Counted from the stretch's first letter, positions 1 through 9,400 are shown. The stretch is 64,000 bases of DNA from Coralliovum pocilloporae (GCF_030845175.1 NZ_CP132542.1:2639501-2703500); one strand, 5' to 3'. Numbers and translations are program-made. The notes: a model not told the origin generated them from the letters alone.

Positions 1-80
1 TGCAGGACGCTGCCGGGGACAAGGGGCTTGCCCGACGCATGCGGCAGGCCGCCCACCATTTTCGTACAGCAAGGACCTGA
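1..80 (+). CDS. C-terminal end of an upstream gene, probably the GTA prohead protease (gp4), partial
   Basis: An open frame enters from the left edge (first complete codon at base 3) and stops with TGA at 78-80, one base before the capsid start codon at 82. The roughly 25 visible residues are basic and alanine-rich (LARRMRQAAHHFRTART at the end), which suits the tail of an HK97-type prohead protease. That protease normally precedes the capsid gene in GTA clusters. The assignment rests on position; too little sequence is present to recognise a domain. A second frame open to TGA 83-85 exists but gives less protein-like sequence. Confidence 0.4.
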   Translation, partial: QDAAGDKGLARRMRQAAHHFRTART

Positions 81-81
81 C

Positions 82-1362
82 ATGACAGACCAGACCTATC
101 CGACCCGGCTTGAGACGCCGGTCCCGCTTGAAACAAAGAGCGGCCATTCGGCATCAGACCTCACCGATGCCTTCGATGAGTTCATGACCTCGTTTGAAGC
201 GTTCAAGGATGCCAATGACGAACGGCTTCAGGCGCTTGAAACCCGGATGACATCCGACCCGCTCACTGATGAGAAAGTCAATCGCATCAATACCGCGCTT
301 GATGAGCAGAAGCGCGCCATGGACCATCTGATTCTGAAAGCCGGACGTCCGGCCAGGGCAGGCGGTGACCGTCCATGGTCTCCGGCTCTGGCCGAACACA
401 AAACCGCCTTTGAGCGCTATGTGCGTTCCGGTTCCGAACAGGGGCTTCATCAGCTTGAGGAAAAAGCCCTCTCGGCCGGCTCAGACCCTGATGGCGGATA
501 TCTTGTCCCTGATGAGGTGGAGACGGAAATCGGCCGCAGGTTGACGACCCTGTCGCCCATTCGTGCGATTTCATCTGTCCGTCAGGTGTCGTCGTCGGTT
601 TACAAGAAACCCTTCGCCACCACAGGTCCGGCAACCGGATGGGTCGCCGAGACGGCGGTCCGCCCGCAAACAGCGACACCAACCCTGGCTGAGCTGCAGT
701 TTCCGGTCATGGAGCTTTATGCCATGCCGGCGGCCACCTCCACATTGCTGGATGACAGCGCGGTCAATATCGACCAGTGGATTGCCGATGAAGTGCAGAT
801 TGCCTTTGCGGAACAGGAAGGCGAGGCCTTTGTCAAAGGCGATGGTGTCAACAAGCCGCGCGGTTTCCTCGACTATACGACGGTGGATGAATCCGGCTGG
901 AGTTGGGGGAATATCGGCACCATCGCCACGGGCGCGGATGGTGATTTCGCCTCATCCAGCCCGTCAGATGTGCTGATTGATACAATCTACGCCCTCAAGG
1001 CGGGATACAGGCAGAATGGCAACTGGGTGATGAATCGCTCGACCCAGGCTGCTGTCCGCAAGCTCAAGGATGCTGACGGCAATTATCTCTGGCAGCCACC
1101 GGCGCAGGCGGGTGGTCAGGCCAGCCTGATGAATTTCCCGCTTGTCGAGGCTGAAGACATGCCGGATATCGCATCAGACGCAACAGCCATTGCCTTTGGT
1201 GATTTCCGTCGCGGCTATCTCATCATCGACCGCCTGGGTGTCCGCATTCTGCGCGATCCCTATTCCAGCAAGCCCTACGTGCTGTTCTACACCACCAAGC
1301 GTGTGGGCGGCGGTGTGCAGGACTTCGATGCCATCAAGCTGGTGAAATTCGGAACATCCTGA
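82..1362 (+). CDS. HK97-family major capsid protein (GTA gp5)
   Basis: This 426-residue protein is the main head subunit of a GTA or tailed-phage-like particle. The first ~90 residues are charged and helix-prone like the scaffolding (delta) region of HK97 capsids. The HK97 fold follows from about residue 125, opening with the typical GGYLVPDEVETEI segment and including a stretch on inserting into the capsid (FVKGDGVNKPRGFL). The start at 82 is preferred to an in-frame ATG at 28 because AAGGA at 71-75 is well spaced and the upstream gene ends at 80. Known GTA proteases cut the N-terminal arm; that is family knowledge, not visible here. A strong intrinsic terminator follows at once. Confidence 0.93.
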   Translation: MTDQTYPTRLETPVPLETKSGHSASDLTDAFDEFMTSFEAFKDANDERLQALETRMTSDPLTDEKVNRINTALDEQKRAMDHLILKAGRPARAGGDRPWSPALAEHKTAFERYVRSGSEQGLHQLEEKALSAGSDPDGGYLVPDEVETEIGRRLTTLSPIRAISSVRQVSSSVYKKPFATTGPATGWVAETAVRPQTATPTLAELQFPVMELYAMPAATSTLLDDSAVNIDQWIADEVQIAFAEQEGEAFVKGDGVNKPRGFLDYTTVDESGWSWGNIGTIATGADGDFASSSPSDVLIDTIYALKAGYRQNGNWVMNRSTQAAVRKLKDADGNYLWQPPAQAGGQASLMNFPLVEAEDMPDIASDATAIAFGDFRRGYLIIDRLGVRILRDPYSSKPYVLFYTTKRVGGGVQDFDAIKLVKFGTS

Positions 1363-1398
1363 CCCGCGCTTTTCTCCATCCTCCCTGAAGCCCAACTT

Positions 1399-1430
1399 GA
1401 CGGCCTCGCTTTTGCGGGGCCGTCTTTTTT
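1399..1430 (+). terminator. Intrinsic terminator after the capsid gene
   Basis: GACGGCC (1399-1405) pairs with GGCCGTC (1418-1424); an inner CGC/GCG pair extends the stem and six T residues follow. It lies between the capsid gene and gp6, inside what is otherwise one long operon, and ends one base before the gp6 Shine-Dalgarno GGAGGA. Confidence 0.8.
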
Positions 1431-1439
1431 GGAGGACAT

Positions 1440-2015
1440 ATGACCCGCCTTCTTGTAACTCCCCCGGCTCTTGAGCCGGTGTCTCTGGCTGATCTCAAGG
1501 CACATGCCAGGGTGGAAACCGATGCGGATGACACTCTCATCGGAACCTATGTCATCGCCAGCCGCATGCATGTGGAAGCGTCAAGCCAGCTCGCCATGGT
1601 CAATCAGACATGGCGGTTCTATCGGGATGCCTGGCCGGAAGAGGGGCCCCTTGAACTTGCCATCAGGCCGGTTCAGTCGGTCCTGTCCATCACGGTCTAT
1701 GATGAAGCAGGCAACCCCACTCTTCTGGATGCTGATGACTATCGGGTCGATCTGGTGTCGAACCCGATCCGGATCTATCCGGTCAATGCCAGAGCCCGCG
1801 CTATCGGACAGCAGATGAACGGCCTAGAAATAGAAGTGGTGGCCGGATATGGGCCCACATCCATTGATGTGCCCAAGGTCCTGCGCCTGGCGATCCTGCA
1901 GCTCGCGGCCTTCTGGTACGACAATCGGGCATCGCTGGTTGGCGATTCCATCAGCCTGCCAATCCCCGACATGATTGAGCCGCTTGTGGCCCCGTTTCGT
2001 ACGGCCAGACTGTAG
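1440..2015 (+). CDS. Head-tail connector / adaptor protein, phiE125 gp8 family (GTA gp6)
   Basis: A 191-residue protein with the features of the phage gp6/phiE125-gp8 connector family: a start LLVTPPALEPVSLADLKAHARVE, then ADDTLIGTYVIASR, a tryptophan-rich middle (NQTWRFYRDAWPEEGPLEL) and a C-terminal helical part with LRLAILQLAAFWYDNR. In GTA particles this protein joins the portal ring to the tail. GGAGGACAT gives a strong ribosome site right after the terminator hairpin. It is followed after six bases by the head-closure gene. Family recognition is from motif memory and position; both agree. Confidence 0.85.
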   Translation: MTRLLVTPPALEPVSLADLKAHARVETDADDTLIGTYVIASRMHVEASSQLAMVNQTWRFYRDAWPEEGPLELAIRPVQSVLSITVYDEAGNPTLLDADDYRVDLVSNPIRIYPVNARARAIGQQMNGLEIEVVAGYGPTSIDVPKVLRLAILQLAAFWYDNRASLVGDSISLPIPDMIEPLVAPFRTARL

Positions 2016-2021
2016 GAGGGC

Positions 2022-2354
2022 ATGATGATTGTTCCTGATACAGGTGCTCTCCGCCACCGTCTGGTTCTGGAGACCTTGTCTGAAACCGTCGAGGATGACG
2101 GGGGACGGACAACGGTCTGGACCGGCTCTGATGAGCTCTGGGCCGGCATTACAGGCCTCGGCGCGCGAGAGCGCATTGAGGATAACCGGCTGGTGACTGA
2201 AAACCGCTGCCTGATCACCACCCGGTTCAGAGGTGATGTGAAAAGCGGCATGCGTTTTCGCAAGGCTAGCCGCGTGTTTCTGATCGAAACGGTCAGGGAT
2301 CCTGATGAAACCGGACGCTTTCTGGTCTGCGAGACAGTGGAGGGTGGGCGATGA
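2022..2354 (+). CDS. Phage head closure / head-tail adaptor protein (GTA gp7)
   Basis: A 110-residue protein of the SPP1 gp16-like head closure family. It starts with the family's RHRLVLET pattern, has the DDGGRTTVWTGSDELWAGI motif around residues 25-45 and ends in short beta strands (RVFLIETVRDPDETGRFLVCETVEG). Two ATG codons stand in tandem at 2022 and 2025, after GGAGGG at about 2014-2019, so the start is uncertain by one codon. Its stop overlaps the next start as ATGA (2351-2354), indicating translational coupling. It caps the connector in the assembled particle. Confidence 0.85.
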   Translation: MMIVPDTGALRHRLVLETLSETVEDDGGRTTVWTGSDELWAGITGLGARERIEDNRLVTENRCLITTRFRGDVKSGMRFRKASRVFLIETVRDPDETGRFLVCETVEGGR

Positions 2355-2758
2355 GTCACGTGGGACAGGCGTTTCAGAAAGCGCTCTATCAGGCACTGGC
2401 TGCGTCATCGGACCTTACAGGATTGCTGGGCGACGGTGGAATCCATGACTTCGTGCCACGCAATGCGAAGACACCCTTTGTCGCTTTTGCCGACCTGGTG
2501 GTTTCCGACTGGTCGACCGGTTCGGAAGCCGGGCACGAGCTGGTTCAGACTTTCGAGCTGAAGAGCAGGACCAGCCGTCGCGCGGATCTGTTTGCCCTGA
2601 TGGATGCGGTGTCTACAGCCGTTGCTGCAACCGATCTGCAGCTGGATGGTCACACGCTTGTTCATATCCAGCTTGAGCTGCAGCAGGTGCGCGTGTCGCG
2701 AAACAGACGGGTTCAGGATGGCCTCATGCGCTTCCGTGCCCTTGTTGAGGCGGCCTGA
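2351..2758 (+). CDS. DUF3168 tail terminator-like protein (GTA gp8)
   Basis: A 135-residue protein of the DUF3168 family, which includes tail-terminator / tail-completion proteins of siphophages and GTA gp8. Recognisable features are the N-terminal FQKALYQALAAS, the GGIHDFVPRNAKTPFVAFADL strand region and the C-terminal strands with RVSRNRRVQDGLMRFRALVEA. It overlaps gp7 by four bases. By analogy it forms the ring at the head-proximal end of the tail tube. A 56-base gap separates it from the tail-tube gene. Confidence 0.85.
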   Translation: MSHVGQAFQKALYQALAASSDLTGLLGDGGIHDFVPRNAKTPFVAFADLVVSDWSTGSEAGHELVQTFELKSRTSRRADLFALMDAVSTAVAATDLQLDGHTLVHIQLELQQVRVSRNRRVQDGLMRFRALVEAA

Positions 2759-2814
2759 AGCAGCATCCGGGCTGACCAGAATCTTCGAACAGTTTTTCAG
2801 AATGGAGCAATGCC

Positions 2815-3225
2815 ATGACCGCACAACGCGGCAAAGACCTTCTTTTGAAAGTGATGAATGACCAGAACCAGCCTGTCACTGTGGCAGGTCTCAGGTCCCG
2901 ACAGATCATTCTCAATACAGAGCCGGTTGATACAACGGATTCAGATTCAGCCGGGCGCTGGCGCGAACTGCTTGCCGGTGCAGGGACGCGGCGGGCTGCT
3001 GTCTCGGGCACCGGTATCTTCAAGGATGCGAGCTCTGATGCCCTGATCCGTCAGCTGTTTTTTGATGGCACAATCAGAACCTGGCAGATTGTCATTCCTG
3101 ATTTTGTCGTTCTGTCCGGTCTGTTTCAGCTGACATCTCTGCAGTTTTCCGGCGAGCACGACCGGGAAGTCCTCTATGAACTGACGCTTGAATCAGCAGG
3201 CGTGATCACCTCTGCGGAGGTCTGA
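2815..3225 (+). CDS. Major tail tube protein, TP901-1 family (GTA gp9)
   Basis: A 136-residue protein that begins MTAQRGKDLLLKV, the typical N-terminus of TP901-1-type major tail proteins in GTAs, and continues with TVAGLRSRQIILNTEPVDTTDSDS and a C-terminal ELTLESAGVITSAEV. It would polymerise into the tail tube. The start has GGAG at 2804-2807 upstream. The protein has the usual length for GTA gp9. The next gene starts five bases after the stop with GGAGG lying inside this gene's last codons. Confidence 0.9.
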   Translation: MTAQRGKDLLLKVMNDQNQPVTVAGLRSRQIILNTEPVDTTDSDSAGRWRELLAGAGTRRAAVSGTGIFKDASSDALIRQLFFDGTIRTWQIVIPDFVVLSGLFQLTSLQFSGEHDREVLYELTLESAGVITSAEV

Positions 3226-3229
3226 TCGG

Positions 3230-3604
3230 ATGGCAAACAGCAGACGTGGCGAAGTTGATGCAGTCATCGACGGGGAGCGAAAACGTCTCTGTCTGACGCT
3301 CGGGGCTCTGGCAGAGCTTGAGACGGCCTTTGGTGTCGGTGACCTCAGCGCCCTTGCAGAGCGCTTTGAAGGAGGACGCCTCAGTGCGCTGGATTGCACC
3401 CGAATTCTGGCAGCCGGACTGCGTGGTGCGGGGCATCCGGTAACGGATGATGACGTGGCCGCGATGGCATTTGAAGGTGGTGTCGCGGGATGCGCACGCC
3501 TCGTCTCAGAGCTTCTTGTTGCAACGTTCGGCGAAGGGGAGGAACCATCCGGCGCAACGCCGGGGGAGCCAGACCCCGCTCGTCCTTCCCCTGGGATGAC
3601 CTGA
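3230..3604 (+). CDS. GTA gp10 family tail assembly chaperone
   Basis: A 124-residue protein of the GTA_gp10 (phage tail assembly chaperone) family. The first half carries the conserved pattern RGEVDAVIDGERKRLCLTLGALAELE, followed by LSALAERFEGGRLSALDCTRILAAGLRG. The tail beyond about residue 100 is proline/glycine-rich and weakly conserved, as expected for a region overlapped by another reading frame. It ends with TGA at 3602-3604, sharing bases with the ATG of the next chaperone frame, which lies in the -1 frame. In phage lambda the equivalent proteins G and GT are made by -1 frameshifting. Confidence 0.88.
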   Translation: MANSRRGEVDAVIDGERKRLCLTLGALAELETAFGVGDLSALAERFEGGRLSALDCTRILAAGLRGAGHPVTDDDVAAMAFEGGVAGCARLVSELLVATFGEGEEPSGATPGEPDPARPSPGMT

Positions 3605-3780
3605 TGCACTGGGGCTTTGGCATGGCCCATCTGTCCACCGATGAGTTCTGGGCTCTCACACCCAGAGAAGTTGCCGCAGCGTTTCGCTTGCCGGGCAGGG
3701 GGGACGCGCCTGCCAGAAGTACGCTTGACGCACTGATGAGACAGTTTCCCGACCAGCAGGAAGAAGCGATCCAATCATGA
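3604..3780 (+). CDS. Small tail assembly chaperone, rcc01693-like (Phage_TAC type)
   Basis: A 58-residue protein with the HLSTDEFWALTPREVAAAF motif of the short alphaproteobacterial tail assembly chaperones that follow GTA gp10. The ATG at 3604 shares bases with the gp10 stop (TGATG), suggesting coupled reinitiation. The family-like residues FPWDDLM lie just upstream of this ATG in the same frame, so the native N-terminus may begin earlier: either at ATG 3490, which lacks a good ribosome site, or through -1 frameshifting from gp10. It overlaps the tape-measure start by ATGA at 3777-3780. Confidence 0.78.
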   Translation: MHWGFGMAHLSTDEFWALTPREVAAAFRLPGRGDAPARSTLDALMRQFPDQQEEAIQS

Positions 3781-4376
3781 ACCAATCTGATGATGACCGG
3801 ACCATGGATCTGACGATCAATGTAGATGACCGGAATGTGCAGGATGCGACCGACCGCATGCGACGCGCTGCAAGTCAGTTCCAGTCTTCTATTGAACGGG
3901 CTTTCAATTCGGCCATCTCGGGTGGCCGCAGTTTCGATCAGGTGTTGAAACAACTGGCACTGTCGATCTCGTCACTTGCCCTGAAACAGGCTCTTGCACC
4001 GGTGACGCAGGGCCTCACACAGGCCTTGACCGGGAGTTTTGGCAATCTGACAGGGTCGGTTCTGCCTTTCGCCCGGGGCGGTGTGATTGACAGTGGACGG
4101 GTACGCCCGTTTGCAAAGGGGGGTGTTTTGTCGGCTCCGGCCTTTTTCCCGCTTGCGGGTGGTGTGGGGCTCGCCGGTGAGGCCGGGCCGGAAGCTATCC
4201 TGCCCCTGTCCCGGGGGCCGGATGGCAGATTGGGCGTCCGGTCTGAGACAGGCTCTAAGCCGCTTTCCGTTGTGATGAATGTAACCACCAGCGATGCAGC
4301 CAGTTTCAGGCGATCTGAAGCACAGGTGACGGCAATGTTGGCCCGCGCCGTCGGTAGAGGACGACGCGGGCTTTAA
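3777..4376 (+). CDS. Phage tail tape measure protein, short GTA type (gp11)
   Basis: A 199-residue tape-measure protein, very short compared with phage homologues but normal for GTAs, whose tails are short. The N-terminal half is a long helix (TDRMRRAASQFQSSIERAFN and FDQVLKQLALSISSLALKQAL). Glycine-rich hydrophobic turns follow with repeated ARGGVIDSG/AKGGVLSAP blocks and the GEAGPEAILPLSRGPDGRLGV motif that closes many tape-measure proteins. Tail length in this protein class scales with gene length. It overlaps the preceding chaperone by four bases; 141 bases separate it from gp12. Confidence 0.88.
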   Translation: MNQSDDDRTMDLTINVDDRNVQDATDRMRRAASQFQSSIERAFNSAISGGRSFDQVLKQLALSISSLALKQALAPVTQGLTQALTGSFGNLTGSVLPFARGGVIDSGRVRPFAKGGVLSAPAFFPLAGGVGLAGEAGPEAILPLSRGPDGRLGVRSETGSKPLSVVMNVTTSDAASFRRSEAQVTAMLARAVGRGRRGL

Positions 4377-4517
4377 ACATGCCGCCCTATGAGGAGGGGA
4401 CGGACGGCAAAACATCCTACCGGTCTGCCGGACCCGATTGGATGCTGAAACCGATCCTACCCAGACCTGATGCTGCACAACCTTGACCTGGATCAAGTTT
4501 CCCGAAAGAGACAGACA

Positions 4518-5165
4518 ATGACTGACAGTTCTTCCGGATTTCACAATGTCCGGTTCCCGATTTCGCTTGCTTTTGGCTCATCTGGAGGGCCGGAACGGCG
4601 TACGGAAGTCATAACATTGGCCTCTGGCCATGAGGAGCGAAACAGTCGCTGGGCCGATTCGCGCCGTCGTTATGATGCAGGGCTTGCGGTCCAGACACTG
4701 GATGACCTGCATATGGTGCTCGACTTCTTCGAGGCCAGACGAGGGCGTCTCCATGCCTTCCGTTTTCGCGACCCGCTGGATCACAAGAGCTGTCGGCCAG
4801 GCGAAACCATATCCATCACCGATCAGGTCCTTGGTACCGGTGATGGGTCCACCCGTCTTTTCCAGCTCACGAAAACCTATGGCACTGGCAGTTCCGCTTA
4901 CGTGCGACAGATAACCAAGCCGGTGGCGGGAACTGTCGTCGTCGCAGTGGATGGGCAGACCGTAACGTCCGATGTGACGATTGACGCTGGCAAGGGAGAA
5001 ATCCTGTTTGCCGAGAGCGCCGTTCCCGCAGCTGGTCAGGTTGTTACAGCAGGATATGAGTTTGATGTTCCTGTGCGGTTTGATGCGGATCGTCTCGAAA
5101 TCAATCTGGCCGCCTTCAATGCCGGTGATGTTCCAGCCATCCCGCTGGTGGAGGTGCGGCTATGA
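4518..5165 (+). CDS. DUF2460 distal tail / baseplate protein (GTA gp12)
   Basis: A 215-residue DUF2460 protein. The N-terminus FHNVRFPISLAFGSSGGPER and the central HMVLDFFEARRGRLHAFRFRDPLDHKS are characteristic, and the C-terminus FDVPVRFDADRLEINL with VEVRL closes the family. The start is placed at 4518 (MTDSSS) rather than at an upstream in-frame codon at 4470, because the extra 16 residues fall outside the family pattern and a purine-rich AAAGAGA lies at 4505-4511. The stop overlaps gp13 by ATGA. In GTA structures this protein forms the distal tail ring. Confidence 0.9.
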   Translation: MTDSSSGFHNVRFPISLAFGSSGGPERRTEVITLASGHEERNSRWADSRRRYDAGLAVQTLDDLHMVLDFFEARRGRLHAFRFRDPLDHKSCRPGETISITDQVLGTGDGSTRLFQLTKTYGTGSSAYVRQITKPVAGTVVVAVDGQTVTSDVTIDAGKGEILFAESAVPAAGQVVTAGYEFDVPVRFDADRLEINLAAFNAGDVPAIPLVEVRL

Positions 5166-6049
5166 GAACCTTGCCCGACAGTCTGAAAGCATCACTCGCG
5201 ACAGGATGCACAACGCTCTGCCATTGCTGGCGTCTGGAGCGGGTGGATGGCGTCACATTTGGCTTTACAGATCATGACCGGTCTCTGTCCTTTGATGGTC
5301 AGTCCTTTGAACCTGTTGCAGGGTTTGAGGCCAGTGAGGCAAGCAGTTCAGTCGGGTTCGGGGTATCCGGGCTTGAGATTCTGGGCGCAATTGACTCCGA
5401 CCGCCTGAGTGATGGAGATCTGGCAGCAGGCTTGTTCGACAATGCCCGCATCGAACAGTTTCTGGTGGACTGGATGGATACGGACAGTCGGCTACGGCTC
5501 CGCGTTGGCAATCTGGGCGACGTGATCCGCAGCGACCATGGGTTTCGTGCTGAAATCCGGGGGGCTATGCAGCACCTTGATCAGGTGCAGGGGCGACGGT
5601 TTACGAAAGCCTGTGATGCCATTGTCGGAGACGGGCGTTGCGGCGTCATGCTGGATACACCCGTCTATGCATCTGAAGCGACTGTCTCTCGCGTGATTGA
5701 TGATCTGAATGCGGAACTATCCGGGCTTGATGCCTATGACGATGGCTGGTTCTCACGTGGCAGCATACACTTCATTGATGGCGCTAATGACGGGCAACGG
5801 CGAGCCGTCAGCTTTCATGCCCGGGAAGAGGGGCGCACGCGCCTCAGTCTCTGGCAGGGCCCGGTCATGCCCTGGCAGGTCGGGGACCGGGTGAAGGTCT
5901 TTGCCGGATGCGACAACACACTGGCAACTTGTCGGTCCAAGTTTTCCAACCTTCTGAACTATCGGGGTTTTCCGCAGATTCCCGGTAATGATTTTGTCTT
6001 CGGTTATGCCTCTGGCCGGGACCGGAATGATGGCGGGAGCCTGTCATGA
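5162..6049 (+). CDS. DUF2163 / BR0599-family baseplate hub protein (GTA gp13)
   Basis: A 295-residue protein of the DUF2163 family. Visible hallmarks are TTLCHCWRLERVDGVTFGFTDHDR near the N-terminus, a central GAMQHLDQVQGRRFTKACDA segment, and the cysteine-rich C-terminal GCDNTLATCRSKFSNLLNYRGF. In the R. capsulatus GTA the gp13 hub protein binds an iron-sulphur cluster through such cysteines; here cysteines at the TLATC/GCD region and in the CDAIVGDGRCGVM segment are candidates. It is coupled to gp12 and to the peptidase gene by ATGA-type overlaps. Confidence 0.9.
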   Translation: MRTLPDSLKASLATGCTTLCHCWRLERVDGVTFGFTDHDRSLSFDGQSFEPVAGFEASEASSSVGFGVSGLEILGAIDSDRLSDGDLAAGLFDNARIEQFLVDWMDTDSRLRLRVGNLGDVIRSDHGFRAEIRGAMQHLDQVQGRRFTKACDAIVGDGRCGVMLDTPVYASEATVSRVIDDLNAELSGLDAYDDGWFSRGSIHFIDGANDGQRRAVSFHAREEGRTRLSLWQGPVMPWQVGDRVKVFAGCDNTLATCRSKFSNLLNYRGFPQIPGNDFVFGYASGRDRNDGGSLS

Positions 6050-6489
6050 TGCCCACTACACCCGAAGATCTTATTGCCGAGGCCAGAAGCTGGATTGGCA
6101 CACCCTATCGTCATCAGGCCTCTCTGAAGGGTGTGGGATGTGACTGCCTTGGCCTCGTGCGCGGGCTCTGGCGGTTTCTCTATGGCACAGAGCCCGAGAG
6201 CCTTCCCGCCTATACGCCGGACTGGGCTGAAGCCAATGGAGAAGAAACTCTTGCTGAGGCTGGTCATCGTCACCTGTTGCCCATCTCTACTGATGTCGCT
6301 GAGGCTGGAGATTTGATCCTGTTTCGCTGGCAGCCTCACTGTCCCGCGAAACATGTTGGTCTGTTGAGCCGCACCGATCATTTCATTCATGCGCAAAGTG
6401 GAGCGGTTGTTTCGGAAGTGCCGCTGACCGGCTGGTGGCGACGACGCATCAGTCATGCTTTCCGGTTCCCTCATCTCAGAAAGGTCTAG
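6046..6489 (+). CDS. NlpC/P60 family cell-wall peptidase (GTA gp14)
   Basis: A 147-residue NlpC/P60 cysteine peptidase. The nucleophile is Cys34 in GCDCLGLV, the catalytic histidine is probably His103 in CPAKHVGLL, and GDLILFRW precedes it as in the family. The SWIGTPYRHQ motif near residue 15 is typical of phage tail peptidases. It probably cleaves peptidoglycan stem peptides during DNA entry into the recipient cell. Two tandem ATG codons (6046, 6049) leave the start ambiguous by one residue; the first overlaps the gp13 stop. Confidence 0.92.
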   Translation: MMPTTPEDLIAEARSWIGTPYRHQASLKGVGCDCLGLVRGLWRFLYGTEPESLPAYTPDWAEANGEETLAEAGHRHLLPISTDVAEAGDLILFRWQPHCPAKHVGLLSRTDHFIHAQSGAVVSEVPLTGWWRRRISHAFRFPHLRKV

Positions 6490-6492
6490 TCC

Positions 6493-9400
6493 ATGGCGAG
6501 CCTTGTTCTTCAGACCGCCGGTTCGGTTCTCGGCTCCGCTCTCGCAGGCAATATCGGTGCCCTGATAGGCCAGACCGTCGGTGCAATCGCTGGAAGTGCG
6601 GTTGATGCCGTGCTGTTCAATGACCCGCAACGGGTTGAAGGACCGCGCCTGCAATCGTTGGAGGTTCAGACATCAACCGACGGCAGGCCCATTCCAAGGG
6701 TCTATGGCAGAACCCGCCTGGCAGGTCAGGTTATCTGGGCAACCCGGTTTGAAGAAAGCGTTTCTGTAGAGAATACAGGAGGTAAGGGCGGTGGAGGTGC
6801 ATCGGCTTCTGTAACTTCTTACTCCTATTTCGCAAACTTTGCTGTTGGTCTATGCGAGGGGGAAATCACACGGCTGGAGCGCATATGGGCGGATGGCCGT
6901 CTGCTGGATCTGACCGACCTTACCTATCGCATCTATCGGGGCACTGAAGACCAGCAGCCGGACAGTCTGATTGTCGCCAAGGAGGGTATGGAGAATACCC
7001 CGGCCTATCGCGGGCTTGCCTATGTGGTGTTCGAGCGGCTGCCGCTTGAGGAATTCGGTAATCGTCTGCCTAATCTGACCTTTGAGGTGGTGCGGTCCCG
7101 GGAGCCGCTTGAGCAACAGATCAGGGCCATGACGGTCATTCCCGGTTCCACAGAGTTCGGCTACGATCCCCGGCTGGTTACGACCATTTTCCGCCCCGGG
7201 GCATCTGATACGGATAACCGGCATACCCAGTCCCATAAGACCGACTGGGACGTTTCCATAGATCAGCTTCAGGCCAATTGCCCCAATCTGCAGCATGTCA
7301 GCCTTGTGATCGCTTGGTTTGGCTCGGACCTCCGGTGCGAGGCGTGTACTCTCGAGCCCAAGGTTGACCATCCCGATAAGCAGACAAGTGGTGACCAATG
7401 GCAGGTGTCGGGCCTTGGGCGTGCGACGGCTACGCTGGTTTCAACAGTGTCGGGACGCCCGGCCTTTGGCGGAACGCCCAGCGACGGCGGGGTTATCCGC
7501 GCTATCAGGGATCTGAAGGCGCGTGGGCTGAAAGTCACTCTATATCCGTTCATTCTGATGGATATCCCGCAGGGTAATGACCGCCCTGATCCCTATACGG
7601 GAGCAACTGGCCAGCCCGTTTTCCCGTGGCGTGGTCGGATTACCTGTTCTCCAGCTCCAGGAGAGGCCGGAACGCCCGACCAGACTGCAAGTGCATCAGC
7701 TCAGGTCCAGGCCTTTCTGGGGACAGCCCAGCCATCCCATTTCGGCAGTGCTGGTGATCGTGTGGTCTATTCCGGGCCGGTTGAGTGGTCATATCGTCGG
7801 ATGATCCTGCACTATGCCAGACTGGCAGAGACAGCCGGTGGCGTGGACGGGTTTCTGATCGGCAGCGAAATGCGGGGTATGACCTCTATCCGGTCATCCC
7901 GCAGCGATTATCCCTTTGTCACCGGGCTGGTCAGTTTGGCTTCTGATGTGAAGGGCATGCTCGGAAGCGGTACGAAGGTATCCTATGCTGCGGACTGGTC
8001 CGAGTATTTTGGCCATCAGCCGCAGGATGGCTCCGGTGATGTTCTGTTCAACCTTGATCCGCTTTGGGCAAGTCCCGCTGTCGATATCATTGCCATCGAC
8101 AATTACATGCCCCTGGGCGACTGGCGGGACGGGTCTTCTCATCTGGATCTGGATAGAGCCGACTCTCCGGCAGAAACAGCCTACATTCAGTCACAGATTA
8201 CCGGTGGTGAGGGGTATGACTGGTTCTATGCCGGTTCTTCGGACCGCCACAGCCAGACGCGAACATTGATAAGTGATGGTGCCTATGGAAAACCGTGGGT
8301 GTTTCGCTACAAGGATCTGGTCAACTGGTGGTCCCAGCCGCATGTGAACCGGATTTCCGGTGTTGAAGTGGCCCAGCCGACAGCCTGGCAACCGCGATCA
8401 AAACCCATCTGGTTTACGGAGTTGGGGGTGCCGGCTGTTGACAAGGGGGGCAATCAGCCGAATGTCTTCCCCGACCCCAAGTCATCGGAAAGCCGCAGAC
8501 CGTATTTCTCCTCTGGTGCGCGGGATGATCTTATTCAGCGGCGCGCGCTTGAAGCATCTCTGACCTGGTGGGGCGATGAGGCCAACAACCCTGTTTCACC
8601 GGAGACATCGCGCCAGATGATTGATCTGGATGCCTGCTTTCTCTGGACCTGGGATGCCAGACCCTTTCCGGCCTTTCCCGTTGCACAGGATATCTGGGCT
8701 GACGGGCCAAACTGGGAAACGGGCCATTGGCTGAACGGGCGCCTCGGCGGTATATCCCTGCGTCGTCTGATTGAGGATGTGCTTCAGGATCACGGCCTGT
8801 CGGATATCGATATCGGCGAGATTGACGGAATAGTCGACGGCTATGCTGTTGATCGCCCCCTGTCGGCGCGGAGCACGCTTGAAGCGCTTCAAGATCTGTT
8901 TGGCTTTGTTCTGACGGATAGCAACGGCATCATCCGTTGCCGACCACGGCGCAGGCGAGCCGATATGATCGTCGGTCCGGATCGGTTGGTTGAGGAGGGC
9001 GAGGGGGCACTGGTTGATGTGCGTCGTGCACAGGAAACCGAGCTGCCTGCCCGGCTGACCATCGGCTTTGCGGAGAGTCTGGAAGATCATCAGACCGCCA
9101 GCGTAAGCGCAGTACAAAATATGATCAGCAGTCAGCGAACCCAGACTGTAAATCTGCCGGTGATTGCCACGCGCAATGTCATGCAGCCTGTTGCAGAACA
9201 GGCGCTGTCGGACATCTGGACAGCGCGGGAGACGGTTCGCTTCACCCTGCCACCAAGCGCACTTGCTCTGGAACCTGGCGATGTTGCCGACTGGATTGAT
9301 GGTGACCGAACCATCCCGCTGATGATCACCAATCTGGAGGATGCAGGGCTGCGCCGGATCGAAGCCCGCCGCCTTGATGTACCAAGACCCAGAACGCCTA

